A DNA stretch of 12,576 bases, taken from NCBI GenBank assembly GCA_023391155.1, contig JAEWBM010000061.1, forward strand, positions 1 to 12,576, given 5' to 3'. Position 1 is the stretch's first letter, and every line of letters begins with the position of its first letter. This document shows positions 1-7,458 of the stretch, one piece after another. Position numbers and translations under genes: made by a program. The stretch is from Acidobacteriota bacterium. GTDB lineage: Bacteria > Acidobacteriota > Blastocatellia > Pyrinomonadales > Pyrinomonadaceae. The notes beneath the pieces are model-generated. The model was not told the origin of the DNA. It saw only the letters and a list, made by a program, of their open reading frames with translations, and ran no database searches.

Positions 1-400
1 TTCCGATCCCGGCCTCTTCCGCCGCGTGCAGCAGCGCCCGCTGCTCGACGTGCGTGACGTCTGAGACCATGCTCATCACTGCTTGAAGCGAAATGTTCGA
101 ACCACCCGTCTTGGCCTTTTTTACAAAATACGCCAGCAGCTTTTTCGTTCGTTCGAAATCGCCGACGACGCCGCCGATCATCGGCGCGGTCACGACGATA
201 TCGCGGCCCTCGCGGCCGCTCATGTCAGAGGCTTCCTGGCCAAAGGCAACGATCTCTTCCGTCAATTCGTTGATGGCGACCAGGGTCGGCTCATCGACGA
301 CGATGCCGCGCTCGCGAACGGCGATGATCGTGCTGGCCGTACCAAGGTCGATAGCCATCGAATCTGTGACGAGCTTTTTTAAAGAAGAGATCTTGATCAT
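1..400 (-). CDS. MreB-like actin-family protein, partial (N-terminal 133 residues)
   Basis: Translating the minus strand from the ATG at 398-400 gives an open frame that leaves the window at base 1; the C-terminal part is missing. Residues 17-24 (IDLGTAST) match the phosphate-1 loop of MreB and other actin-fold ATPases. Residues 73-82 (PMIGGVVGDF) match the MreB segment usually written RPMKDGVIADF, and residues 118-130 (VEQRALLHAAEEA) match the following helix. It is divergent: the usual VPxGxT stretch reads V112-S-D-V-T116, so the conserved Pro and Gly are absent, and DLGTANT is DLGTAST. MreB polymers guide rod-shape wall synthesis under the inner membrane, but a divergent paralogue may do something else. 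No clear Shine-Dalgarno precedes the ATG, although a good promoter lies about 27 bases upstream. The cyclase gene lies 82 bases upstream on the same strand. A DnaK-type Hsp70 is less likely because the MreB-specific segments align better. Confidence 0.8.
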   Translation of the reverse strand, partial: MIKISSLKKLVTDSMAIDLGTASTIIAVRERGIVVDEPTLVAINELTEEIVAFGQEASDMSGREGRDIVVTAPMIGGVVGDFERTKKLLAYFVKKAKTGGSNISLQAVMSMVSDVTHVEQRALLHAAEEAGIG

Positions 401-426
401 AAAGCGGTGATCGGGGGTATTAGATA

Positions 427-456
427 ATTATATTCTTTCCCGGCTACGCTTGCCAA
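427..456 (-). promoter_or_regulatory. Sigma70-type promoter for the MreB-like gene
   Basis: On the minus strand TTGGCA (451-456) is followed after 18 bases by a perfect TATAAT (427-432). Transcription would start near 420, leaving a leader of about 20 bases before the ATG at 400. This is the best consensus promoter in the window. It implies that the MreB-like gene can be expressed independently of the cyclase gene that ends just upstream of it. Confidence 0.6.
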
Positions 457-482
457 GAGATTTTTCGGCGAGCGAATAGTGC

Positions 483-2225
483 CTAACCCCAGCGGATCTC
501 CAGGACGTTCACGGGCTGAACGCGGTTCTTGACGGTCAGGGGCTCGCGTGTGTTGACAGGAATGCGGCCGCCGCTTGCCTGATGCGTGGCTTCGGTCATC
601 AGGATCTGGCCGCCCGCGGCGTTTGATTCGAGCCGGGATGCAAGGTTGACGGTGTCGCCGATGGCGGTGTACTCGGACCGCTTATCGGAACCGATATAGC
701 CGATGGTGGCCTCGCCGGTGTGCAGGCCGATGCCCATAGAGATCTGGCCAAAGCCTTCGGCCCTAAGCTCGTCGTTTAGCGATGCGATGCGTTTTTGCAT
801 CGTGACAGCAGCCTTGACGGCATTCAGGGCATCTTCCTCAGACGCCGTCGGTGCACCGAACAGGGCCATCAGGCCGTCGCCGATATATTTGTCGAGCGTG
901 CCGCCATGAGCAAAGATGATCTCGGACATCGCCGAGAAGTATCGATTGAGCAGACCGACGACCTTTTCCGGATTCTCTTTTTCGCTAAGCGCCGTAAAGC
1001 CGCGGATGTCGGCAAACAGCACCGTGATGGTTTGATTGACGCCGCCGAGGCGAAAAGATGCGGGGTTGTCGAGCAGCTGCTTTACGACGTACTCAGGCAT
1101 GAAACGGCTGTAATTTGCCCGGGCGACCTCTTCGCGGGCAAGCCGCTTATGCGCCTTTACGGTTTCCACGGTGACGGCGGTTTGAGCTGCGACGGCGCTG
1201 ATCAATTCAAGATCGTCCGAAGTAAAAGAAGCGAAAGGGTCCAACCGGTCTGCATAGAGGACGCCGTGCACCTGAGATTCGGTGATCAGCGGGGCACAGA
1301 TAGTAGAACGCACGCCTTGTGAGACGATCGACTCGGCCCCGGAAAACTGTGCGTCGGTCTTCGCGTCCTGTGAAAGCAGAGCGACCTTTTCACGCATAAC
1401 CTTTTGCGTGATGGTGCGGCTGATGGTCATCCGCTCGGTCATCTTTTCGATGTTCTCGTTCCGCGTGCAGACGCCGACGGGGTTGAGGCTGAAATCGAGA
1501 ATGCGCCCATCAAGGGTTTCATCGGCGATGAGAGCGACGACGCGATCGGCGGGCGTGCCGCGGAAAATGAGATCGGTCGCCTTATTGAATATCTCTTTGA
1601 GATCAAAGACGGTGCCCAACGATTTGCTCATCTCATAGAGCAATTCGAGCACCTTGGCCTTTCGACGGAGGTCGTTCAGCTCCTCCGGCGTGGCAACACC
1701 CGTATCGACCGACAGGTGCGATTGGCGTCCGATGATCTCGTTTGCCGAAATTAACAACTGGGTCTGACCGAGCGGTTTGTCATCGTAATCGACCGGCGAC
1801 GGAGCCTCGGCGAGCGTCGCCTCTGACGCCGCGGTCGTTGCTGTACGCGAAACCGAACCGGCAACCGAGGGCGTCACCGTGCGGACGGGATCGACCGGCG
1901 GAGCGGGCAGCTCTTCGACAAACTCCAGCTTGCTTTCGCCGATGACGATCGTGTCGCCACGCGAGAGCGTCTTCTCAAGCATCGGCGAGCCGTTAACGAA
2001 CACATGATTCACGCTGCGGATAAGCTCGCCATTCTCGAGATATCCATCGACGATCATGAATCCGCCGTTATCCCTGGTGATTCGCGCGTGCTTTCGCGAG
2101 ACACGACGATCGTTGAGGATGATGTCGTTGTCCTTTGCACGGCCGATAGTGAGCGTTTGGCCCGGTTCAAGCCCGACCTCCCAACTCTCGCCGTTCGGCT
2201 GTGTGATCTTTAGGGATGCTGCCAC
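483..2225 (-). CDS. FHA-GAF-class III adenylate cyclase (580 aa)
   Basis: This is a predicted soluble cyclase making cAMP from ATP. Residues 1-105 form an FHA phosphothreonine-binding domain, with G28-R29, S43-R44-x-H46 and N78-G79 all present. A low-complexity Pro/Ala/Thr linker (about 106-150) leads to a GAF domain (about 190-360) and then a class III cyclase domain (about 395-580). In the cyclase domain both metal-binding aspartates are visible (D406 in FADIRGF, D450 in KYIGDG), as are N527 and R531 in NLASR. The substrate-selecting pair is K446 and T520, the Lys/Thr pattern of class IIIb adenylate cyclases rather than the Glu/Cys of guanylate cyclases. The start is GTG at 2223-2225. No upstream ATG fits, the FHA fold begins almost at once, and there is no Shine-Dalgarno. 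FHA input suggests control by a Ser/Thr kinase and the GAF domain by a small ligand; both are inferences. No membrane segment is seen. Confidence 0.93.
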   Translation of the reverse strand: MAASLKITQPNGESWEVGLEPGQTLTIGRAKDNDIILNDRRVSRKHARITRDNGGFMIVDGYLENGELIRSVNHVFVNGSPMLEKTLSRGDTIVIGESKLEFVEELPAPPVDPVRTVTPSVAGSVSRTATTAASEATLAEAPSPVDYDDKPLGQTQLLISANEIIGRQSHLSVDTGVATPEELNDLRRKAKVLELLYEMSKSLGTVFDLKEIFNKATDLIFRGTPADRVVALIADETLDGRILDFSLNPVGVCTRNENIEKMTERMTISRTITQKVMREKVALLSQDAKTDAQFSGAESIVSQGVRSTICAPLITESQVHGVLYADRLDPFASFTSDDLELISAVAAQTAVTVETVKAHKRLAREEVARANYSRFMPEYVVKQLLDNPASFRLGGVNQTITVLFADIRGFTALSEKENPEKVVGLLNRYFSAMSEIIFAHGGTLDKYIGDGLMALFGAPTASEEDALNAVKAAVTMQKRIASLNDELRAEGFGQISMGIGLHTGEATIGYIGSDKRSEYTAIGDTVNLASRLESNAAGGQILMTEATHQASGGRIPVNTREPLTVKNRVQPVNVLEIRWG

Positions 2226-2234
2226 GATGAACTA

Positions 2235-2263
2235 ATTGTAATTGGTAAAAACGAAATGGTAAA
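2235..2263 (-). promoter_or_regulatory. Candidate promoter for the cyclase gene
   Basis: On the minus strand TTTACC (2258-2263) and TACAAT (2235-2240, 5 of 6 to consensus) are separated by 17 bases. The predicted start near 2228 would leave only about three bases before the GTG at 2225, so the message would be nearly leaderless. That agrees with the lack of a Shine-Dalgarno. The -35 match is modest. Confidence 0.4.
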
Positions 2264-2265
2264 TT
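2236..2265 (+). promoter_or_regulatory. Candidate promoter for the cysteine desulfurase gene
   Basis: TTGTAA (2236-2241) and TAAATT (2260-2265) are separated by 18 bases, each matching 4 of 6 consensus positions. They overlap the opposing cyclase promoter candidate almost base for base. Evidence is weak on its own. Confidence 0.25.
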
Positions 2266-2282
2266 GTTGAGGCCCGAGAGCG

Positions 2283-3425
2283 ATGATCTATTTAGACAAT
2301 AATGCGACGACCCCCGTGGCGCCCGAGGTGTTCGCGGCGATGGAGCCCTACCTTACGTCGATATTCGGAAACCCGTCGTCATCGCACCGCGCGGGACGCG
2401 AGGCCCGCCTTGCGGTGGAAGAGGCTCGGGCGTCGACCGCTGAGCTTCTCGGTGCCGAAGACCCCGGCGAGATCGTTTTCACCTCGTGCGGTACGGAAAG
2501 TGATAACTGGGCGATCAGGGGTGCACTTGCGGCTCGCGAAGGCGGAGAGATCGTAACGACTCGGGTCGAGCATGAGGCAGTGCGGAAGCTTTGCGAGGAG
2601 CTTGAACGGGCCGGAAGGGCAGTGCATTGGATAGACGTGGACAGCAGCGGACTGCCGGACATCGATCAGATCAGCGACGCACTTAACGAAAGGACCGCGG
2701 TAGTTTCCGTGATGATGGCGAATAATGAGACCGGTGCGGTCTTTCCGGTCGCCGAGATCGCCGGAATTGTGAAAAGCCGGTCAAATGCGTTAATGCATGT
2801 CGACGGTGTAAATGCCGCGGGTAAAGTCAAGGTAGACCTTAAGGGAACCGCGATCGACCTTTTCTCGATCTCGGCGCATAAGTTTCACGGGCCAAAGGGG
2901 GTCGGGGCTCTTTATACAAAAAAGGGCGTCTCTCTCGCGCCGTTTTCGGTCGGGGGAGAACAGGAATTCGGCCGGCGGGCCGGAACGGAAGCCGTCCATC
3001 AGATCGTCGGGATGGGGGCTGCTGCAGGACTGGTTAGCGATCTTGAGCCGATGGAGCGGGTCCGGGCACTGAGACAGAAGCTGGAGGCGGCGATTCTCAG
3101 CGAGATCGCTGAAACGTATCTTAACGGGCCGTCGGACGAGGCGGTGCGGCTGCCGAATACGGCAAATTTATCCTTTGCGAATACGAATGGCGAGGCTTTG
3201 CTGGCGTTGCTGGACGACGCGGGGATCTGTGTTTCAACGGGATCGGCCTGCAACTCAGAGTCGCACAAAGCCTCTGCCGTGCTAGAGGCGATGAACGTTC
3301 CCTATGAAAGGGCAATGGGAGCGATACGGTTTTCGCTTGGGCGTCTTAATACAGCGGATGAGATCGATCAGGTTCTCGAACTACTTCCCCGCGTCCTCGC
3401 AGAGCTTCGAGCGATCGCGGGTTAA
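2283..3425 (+). CDS. Cysteine desulfurase, NifS/IscS class (380 aa)
   Basis: This is a PLP enzyme that takes sulfur from cysteine as a protein-bound persulfide for iron-sulfur clusters, tRNA thiolation or cofactors, releasing alanine. The N-terminus MIYLDNNATTP is typical of group I desulfurases. H97 should stack on PLP, D174 should contact the pyridine nitrogen, K200 in SAHKFHGPKG is the PLP Schiff-base lysine, and C323 in STGSACNSES is the catalytic cysteine on its mobile loop. Length is close to the family norm. One oddity: the residue that is usually Gln in the D-x-x-Q motif is Asn (D174-G-V-N177). GAGG at 2269-2272, ten bases before the ATG, supports this start, and GAGAG lies closer in. 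No iscU, iscR or suf gene is adjacent, so the client pathway is unknown and I do not choose between iscS and nifS. It is divergent from the cyclase gene and convergent with the VIT gene. Confidence 0.93.
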   Translation: MIYLDNNATTPVAPEVFAAMEPYLTSIFGNPSSSHRAGREARLAVEEARASTAELLGAEDPGEIVFTSCGTESDNWAIRGALAAREGGEIVTTRVEHEAVRKLCEELERAGRAVHWIDVDSSGLPDIDQISDALNERTAVVSVMMANNETGAVFPVAEIAGIVKSRSNALMHVDGVNAAGKVKVDLKGTAIDLFSISAHKFHGPKGVGALYTKKGVSLAPFSVGGEQEFGRRAGTEAVHQIVGMGAAAGLVSDLEPMERVRALRQKLEAAILSEIAETYLNGPSDEAVRLPNTANLSFANTNGEALLALLDDAGICVSTGSACNSESHKASAVLEAMNVPYERAMGAIRFSLGRLNTADEIDQVLELLPRVLAELRAIAG

Positions 3426-3465
3426 GTTTCACGGGAGTTCGCCGATCGTTTCCTCTCCGGCCAGG

Positions 3466-4155
3466 TCATACGACCGTACCGAACAGTGCCCCCACGCCGT
3501 AAGTGATCGCCATTGCGAACGCTCCCCAGAAGGTCACGCGCAGAGCGCCCTTTAAGACCGGTGCTCCCCCGGCCCGGGCGGCAGCTATTCCGAGAACAGC
3601 AAGAAAGAACAGCGATGTGAGCGATAATGCCCATGTCGAAAATTCGATCGGCACAAGATAGGCAACTATCAACGGGAGGGCGGCTCCCGCCGCAAATGAG
3701 CCCGCTGAGGCCCAGGCCGCCTGAAGGGGATCTGCACGCTGCGCGGCCGAGATCTCGAGTTCGTCCCGGGCGTGTGCGCCCAAAGCGTCGCGCGCCATCA
3801 GTTGTTTGGCTACCTCGACGGCCAGGGCCGGCTCAAGACCGCGTTGAACATAAATGTTCGCAAGTTCGGCGCGTTCGGCCTTTGGCTGGTGTTTCAGCTC
3901 CAGGCGTTCCCGTTTGAGGTCGGCCTCTTCCGTGTCTGATTGTGAGCTGACCGAAACATATTCGCCCGCCGCCATTGACATCGCGCCCGCGACAAGGCCG
4001 GCAACGCCCGCTACCAATACCGCTTGTTTACCGGCGCCCGCTGCAATTACCCCCAGCACGAGGCTTGTCGTCGAGACGATCCCGTCATTTGCACCGAGCA
4101 CGGACGCTCGGAGCCAGCCGATCCGTTCTATTCGATGCGACTCATCGTGTCTCAT
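3466..4155 (-). CDS. VIT1/CCC1-family metal transporter (229 aa)
   Basis: This is a membrane protein of the vacuolar-iron-transporter family, whose eukaryotic members move Fe2+ or Mn2+ out of the cytosol by proton exchange. Five membrane segments are likely: about 26-45, 46-66, 146-166, 172-194 and 203-225. The signature RASVLGANDGIVSTTSLVLG (16-35) includes the conserved D24 of the ion path. GAMSMAAGEYVSVSSQ (57-72) includes M59, M61 and E65. Between segments 2 and 3 lies a charged cytoplasmic stretch (about 73-140) with many Glu residues (including E76, E77, E83, E85 and E94), like the family's metal-binding helices. The ATG lies four bases after the stop of the sigma54 activator gene. A GAGAAG abuts the ATG with no spacing, so translation is probably coupled to the upstream gene. 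Substrate (iron, manganese or other) cannot be read from the sequence. No terminator is visible in the 40-base convergent gap after it. Confidence 0.9.
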   Translation of the reverse strand: MRHDESHRIERIGWLRASVLGANDGIVSTTSLVLGVIAAGAGKQAVLVAGVAGLVAGAMSMAAGEYVSVSSQSDTEEADLKRERLELKHQPKAERAELANIYVQRGLEPALAVEVAKQLMARDALGAHARDELEISAAQRADPLQAAWASAGSFAAGAALPLIVAYLVPIEFSTWALSLTSLFFLAVLGIAAARAGGAPVLKGALRVTFWGAFAMAITYGVGALFGTVV

Positions 4156-4159
4156 CTTC

Positions 4160-7100
4160 TCAGGCGGCCTTTTCGATGCCGTAGCGTGAGAGTTTCAGGT
4201 ACAGGCCGCGGCGAGTGACGCCGAGTTCGCTCGCGACCCGCGAGATATTCCAGTTATGCCGAGTCAACGCCGACCGGATCATCTGCATCTCGAGTTCGGC
4301 AACGGCTGATTCGAGCGTGCCGCCGTCCGAAATATTCACGAAAGGCGAAACGGGCTGGTCAAAGGTGGCGATCGGCCGCGAAGCGGGATCGTCTGCAAAG
4401 GGTGTGAGCGGGCGGGCCGCGCGCTTAAGCTCGGGCGAGAGATGGTCGGGGGTGACGACCTCGCCGTCGACGGCGCGGGCGATTATCCGCTGTATCTCAT
4501 TGCAGAGCTGACGGACGTTGCCGTCCCAGTCGCAGACCATAAGAAGGTCGATCGTCTGCGGTGTGAAGGTGATCTCGTGCTTGTTGAACCGCGATGAGTA
4601 ATGGTTGATGTAATAGTTGACCATCGGCGGTATCTCAGACCGCCTTTCGCGAAGTGGGGGGACGCGGAGCCGAATAACGTTGAGGCGGTAGAAAAGATCT
4701 TCGCGGAAGGTGCCGTCGGCAACTCGCTCTTCGAGCGGCATGTTGGTCGCGGCGATCACGCGCACATCTACCTTGACCGGACGCTTTTCGCCGACCGGCT
4801 GGACCTCGCCCTCCTGCAAAAATCTGAGAAGCTTGGGCTGAACGTCGAGCGGGAGGTCGCCGACCTCGTCCAGGAATAGAGTTCCGCCGTCAGCCGCGCG
4901 GATCATACCCGGCGAATCTGAGACCGCTCCGGTAAACGCGCCTTTCTTGTAACCGAAAAGGTGCCCCTCGGCCAACTCTTTGGGAACCGCCGTGCAGTTG
5001 AACGGGACGAAAACCTTGTCCTTTCGGTTCGATAGCTTGTGGATCGCACGGGAGACGAGTTCCTTACCAGTGCCCGATTCACCCGTGACCAGCACGGTTA
5101 CGTCAGAAGAGCGTATCTTATAGACCTCCTCGACCAGGGCCGTCATCGCAGGCGACGAATGGATGAACCCCGGCATCAAGCTGCTCGATGTATAGGGGCT
5201 CGCGTCGGATTCGACCGGTGTCGACTTGTCACGTTCGCGGAGCGCTATCACGTCCATTCCCAACTCGACCACTCTTAAGAGCGGCTGCAGCGGGCTGTCG
5301 TCGCTGAGCAATGCGCCCGTGACCGGGTGGATGAACAGCAGAGCGGGCTTCGCATTGGACGGCTTGATCGGAAAAACCGTAACGTTGCGGGCCCGGGCAT
5401 ACGCTTTTGCATCGCCCTTTTCATCCGCCGCCTGATATTTTCGTACCAGTTCGCCGCTGTCTGCGGTGGAGTATCCGTGCGTAATAAACGGCGACCAACG
5501 CTTATTGTCGTCGGGCTCGGCTATGATCATTCGTTTCGCCTGGCTTTCCTGCTGGAGCACGGCGATCAGTTCGCGCAGCAGCAGTTCGCGGGAGGCGGTC
5601 GCCTCGGCCAAGCGGACCATCAAGAGCTGCGAGACGACCGAGTTCGCCCGTTCCTTACCGGCGGGGCCCGGTTCCTCTGCCTTTGCCTTGCGCTCGCCGA
5701 TAAGCTTTTCTGATTCGTTCTTGAGGTCCGTAAGCCCGAGCTTGGCAAAAACCTCCGCGGCACCGGTAAGGTGCGTCACGGCCCGGCGCGCCTGGGCTTG
5801 CGGCAAATGTCGGCCCAACAGAAGGTGCGCTAAAGCCGCGTGGTAAACATCCTCGGCCGCCTCAAAGATCGTCAAGCTCCGGTTGAAATGATGAACGCCG
5901 AGTTCGGCGTCGCCGGCCTCGATCGCCAACAGGCCGCGGATCCGCTGAATGTTGCCGAGAACAAAAAAGTCCGCGTTAGGATCGTTTTCCTCGATCATCT
6001 CGAGTGCGTTTTCCGCCTCGGTGGTGCTGCCCTGACGCAGACAGCTTTCGGCGAGGACGAGCCCCGCCATGTTGACGTAATGCTTATCGCCGATGCGGCC
6101 GCCGAGCTCGATCGTCTGCCGCGCCGTTTTTGCCGCCTCTGCAAAATTTCCCTCGGCCAGTTGACAGCGTGCAAGGTTTCGCATCGCCTGTGCCTCATAC
6201 CACTCGCGTTTACGCTCGCGGGCGAGATTGACAGCTTGTTTGAGATAGTTGCGGGCCTCGACAAAATCGCCGCGGAGGATCTTTAACTCGCCGAGGCTGT
6301 CGAGAATTCCGGCGATGTGCACGTGGTTGGTTTGTATCGCAAGATCGAGCGCACGCTTGATCATTTCTTCGGCGCGTGGCCACTCGCCGATAAGGAGCAG
6401 ATTGATGCCGAGGTTGTTATAGGCGATGACGGAGTTTAGGACGTGCTCGGTCTTTTCGAAAAAGCGGATCGATTTCTCAAGGCATTCGATACCGTCCTGC
6501 GGCCGGCGCAGGAACCAGTAAGCCCCCGACATATCGGTGTAGAGCTTGCCGAGCATGAAGGGCGCGGAGCGTTCGCCGATGATCTGAATGCCAAGGTCGA
6601 AATATTCGAGCGACTTTTCGCTATTTCCCTCCTGATGATATGAGAGCGCGATCTCACGATATGCCTCGGCCATTCCCAGCCAGTCGCCCATATCACGAAG
6701 ATGGTTCAGTGCCCGCTCGGCGTGATCGCGGCAAATGGGGCACTCGTTGAGCTTGCGGTAAACGCGGGCGAGCCCGATGTCGATGCTGCCGAGCAGATGG
6801 TGAAACTCGTTCGCCTTTGCCTTTTCAAGCGTTTCCTTGAGCAGAGTGACCGCCTTTGGGTGGTCGCCAAGGTTGTTGTAGGCGATGGCGAGCTGGGTCG
6901 AAACCCGCACCTGGGTCTCGAGGGAAAGACGGCTCAGCACGTCCTCATCCTCATAATGGCGGATGGCGTCGAGCGATTCCTTATACCGCCCAAGCGTTTC
7001 GCGTGTGAATGAGAGCAGCCGCTTTAGATTTGCCAGCCGGTCGTCGTTGTGGGTGTATTCCTCAAGGACCTCGGTGAGTGTCTTTTCAGCCTCGCTCGAT

Positions 7101-7255
7101 TGCCCCTCGCGGAGCTTTTGTCCGACATCGGAAAATATCAGGTCAAGAGCCTCATCCGAAATATGCCGCCGGTGATTTGCAGGCAGGTCGGCACTCCCCG
7201 GATAGACCGGCGTCGAGGCAGACCTTTGTTTTGTCAGCTGAGAGGCTTTTTTCAT
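4160..7255 (-). CDS. TPR-containing sigma54-dependent transcriptional activator (1031 aa)
   Basis: This is a large one-component enhancer-binding protein. Residues about 32-515 are a long array of tetratricopeptide helix pairs (for example QLAIAYNNLGDHPKAVTLLK near 121-140), probably ten or more repeats, forming a protein-binding or sensing scaffold. Residues about 535-680 resemble a degenerate GAF domain. The AAA+ motor follows: Walker A GESGTGKE (725-732), the sigma54-contact loop GAFTGA (772-777) and Walker B GGTLFLDE (790-797). Candidate arginine fingers R851 and R857 lie in REDLFYRLNV. The end (about 981-1027) is a Fis-type helix-turn-helix (ISRVASELGVTRRGLYLKL). It has no receiver domain, so it should be controlled by the TPR/GAF part rather than by phosphorylation. 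All motor motifs look intact, so it should open sigma54 promoters, but I found no -24/-12 element in the window's gaps. Its start lacks an obvious Shine-Dalgarno. The VIT gene follows after four bases. Confidence 0.94.
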   Translation of the reverse strand: MKKASQLTKQRSASTPVYPGSADLPANHRRHISDEALDLIFSDVGQKLREGQSSEAEKTLTEVLEEYTHNDDRLANLKRLLSFTRETLGRYKESLDAIRHYEDEDVLSRLSLETQVRVSTQLAIAYNNLGDHPKAVTLLKETLEKAKANEFHHLLGSIDIGLARVYRKLNECPICRDHAERALNHLRDMGDWLGMAEAYREIALSYHQEGNSEKSLEYFDLGIQIIGERSAPFMLGKLYTDMSGAYWFLRRPQDGIECLEKSIRFFEKTEHVLNSVIAYNNLGINLLLIGEWPRAEEMIKRALDLAIQTNHVHIAGILDSLGELKILRGDFVEARNYLKQAVNLARERKREWYEAQAMRNLARCQLAEGNFAEAAKTARQTIELGGRIGDKHYVNMAGLVLAESCLRQGSTTEAENALEMIEENDPNADFFVLGNIQRIRGLLAIEAGDAELGVHHFNRSLTIFEAAEDVYHAALAHLLLGRHLPQAQARRAVTHLTGAAEVFAKLGLTDLKNESEKLIGERKAKAEEPGPAGKERANSVVSQLLMVRLAEATASRELLLRELIAVLQQESQAKRMIIAEPDDNKRWSPFITHGYSTADSGELVRKYQAADEKGDAKAYARARNVTVFPIKPSNAKPALLFIHPVTGALLSDDSPLQPLLRVVELGMDVIALRERDKSTPVESDASPYTSSSLMPGFIHSSPAMTALVEEVYKIRSSDVTVLVTGESGTGKELVSRAIHKLSNRKDKVFVPFNCTAVPKELAEGHLFGYKKGAFTGAVSDSPGMIRAADGGTLFLDEVGDLPLDVQPKLLRFLQEGEVQPVGEKRPVKVDVRVIAATNMPLEERVADGTFREDLFYRLNVIRLRVPPLRERRSEIPPMVNYYINHYSSRFNKHEITFTPQTIDLLMVCDWDGNVRQLCNEIQRIIARAVDGEVVTPDHLSPELKRAARPLTPFADDPASRPIATFDQPVSPFVNISDGGTLESAVAELEMQMIRSALTRHNWNISRVASELGVTRRGLYLKLSRYGIEKAA

Positions 7256-7353
7256 TGTGGATTGCGCCTATAAATCACTAATAGGAAATTTCTTTCAGAA
7301 TTCCTTAGGGGAGAGGCGGATTGAATACTTAGTAAACAGTGCTCTCGGGAAAG

Positions 7354-7374
7354 GTAACAGAAAAAAACTGTTAC
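7354..7374. repeat. Perfect 7-bp inverted repeat around an A7 loop, upstream of clpS
   Basis: GTAACAG (7354-7360), seven A residues (7361-7367) and CTGTTAC (7368-7374) form a perfect dyad in the divergent gap between the sigma54 activator and clpS. A run of six T residues begins about eight bases after the right arm. It could be an operator for a dimeric repressor or activator, or a small hairpin in a longer leader. The rest of this roughly 200-base gap (7256-7458) also holds an 8-bp palindrome GAAATTTC (7285-7292) and AGGAA/TTCCT arms (7283-7287, 7301-7305), but no open frame I would call a gene. Confidence 0.4.
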
Positions 7375-7428
7375 GTCCAGACTTTTTTGGCGCCTCGGCG
7401 TGGATGGATAAACGTGTACCTGCGGCGT

Positions 7429-7440
7429 TATGCTAATCTC
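7429..7440 (+). promoter_or_regulatory. Candidate -10-like element before clpS
   Basis: TATGCTAATCTC lies 18-30 bases before the clpS ATG. Either TATGCT or GCTAAT matches the -10 consensus at 4 of 6 positions, and no convincing -35 is present. A similar ATGCTAAT lies before ileS. The resemblance between genes is the main reason to list it. Confidence 0.25.
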
Positions 7441-7458
7441 TTGACCATAGCCCAAGGT

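Noticed and set aside
3426..3465. Shared terminator between the convergent desulfurase and VIT genes
   Set aside because: No stable GC hairpin with a T-run was found on either strand. The palindromic GCGATCGC at 3411-3418 is inside the gene and too short.
7354..7388. Rho-independent terminator formed by the 7-bp dyad and the T6 run
   Set aside because: The stem is short and AT-rich, and the T-run is separated from it by about eight bases. No gene on the plus strand ends upstream of it.
7339..7458. Longer clpS start at the GTG at 7339
   Set aside because: The extra 40 residues are unlike ClpS N-termini and span the inverted repeat. Starting at 7459 gives the normal family length.
7256..7458. 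Sigma54 (-24/-12) promoter as a target of the activator
   Set aside because: I looked for GG-N10-GC with TGGCAC/TTGC context here and in the other gaps. The nearest, TGGCGC near 7388, lacks the -12 GC at the right distance.
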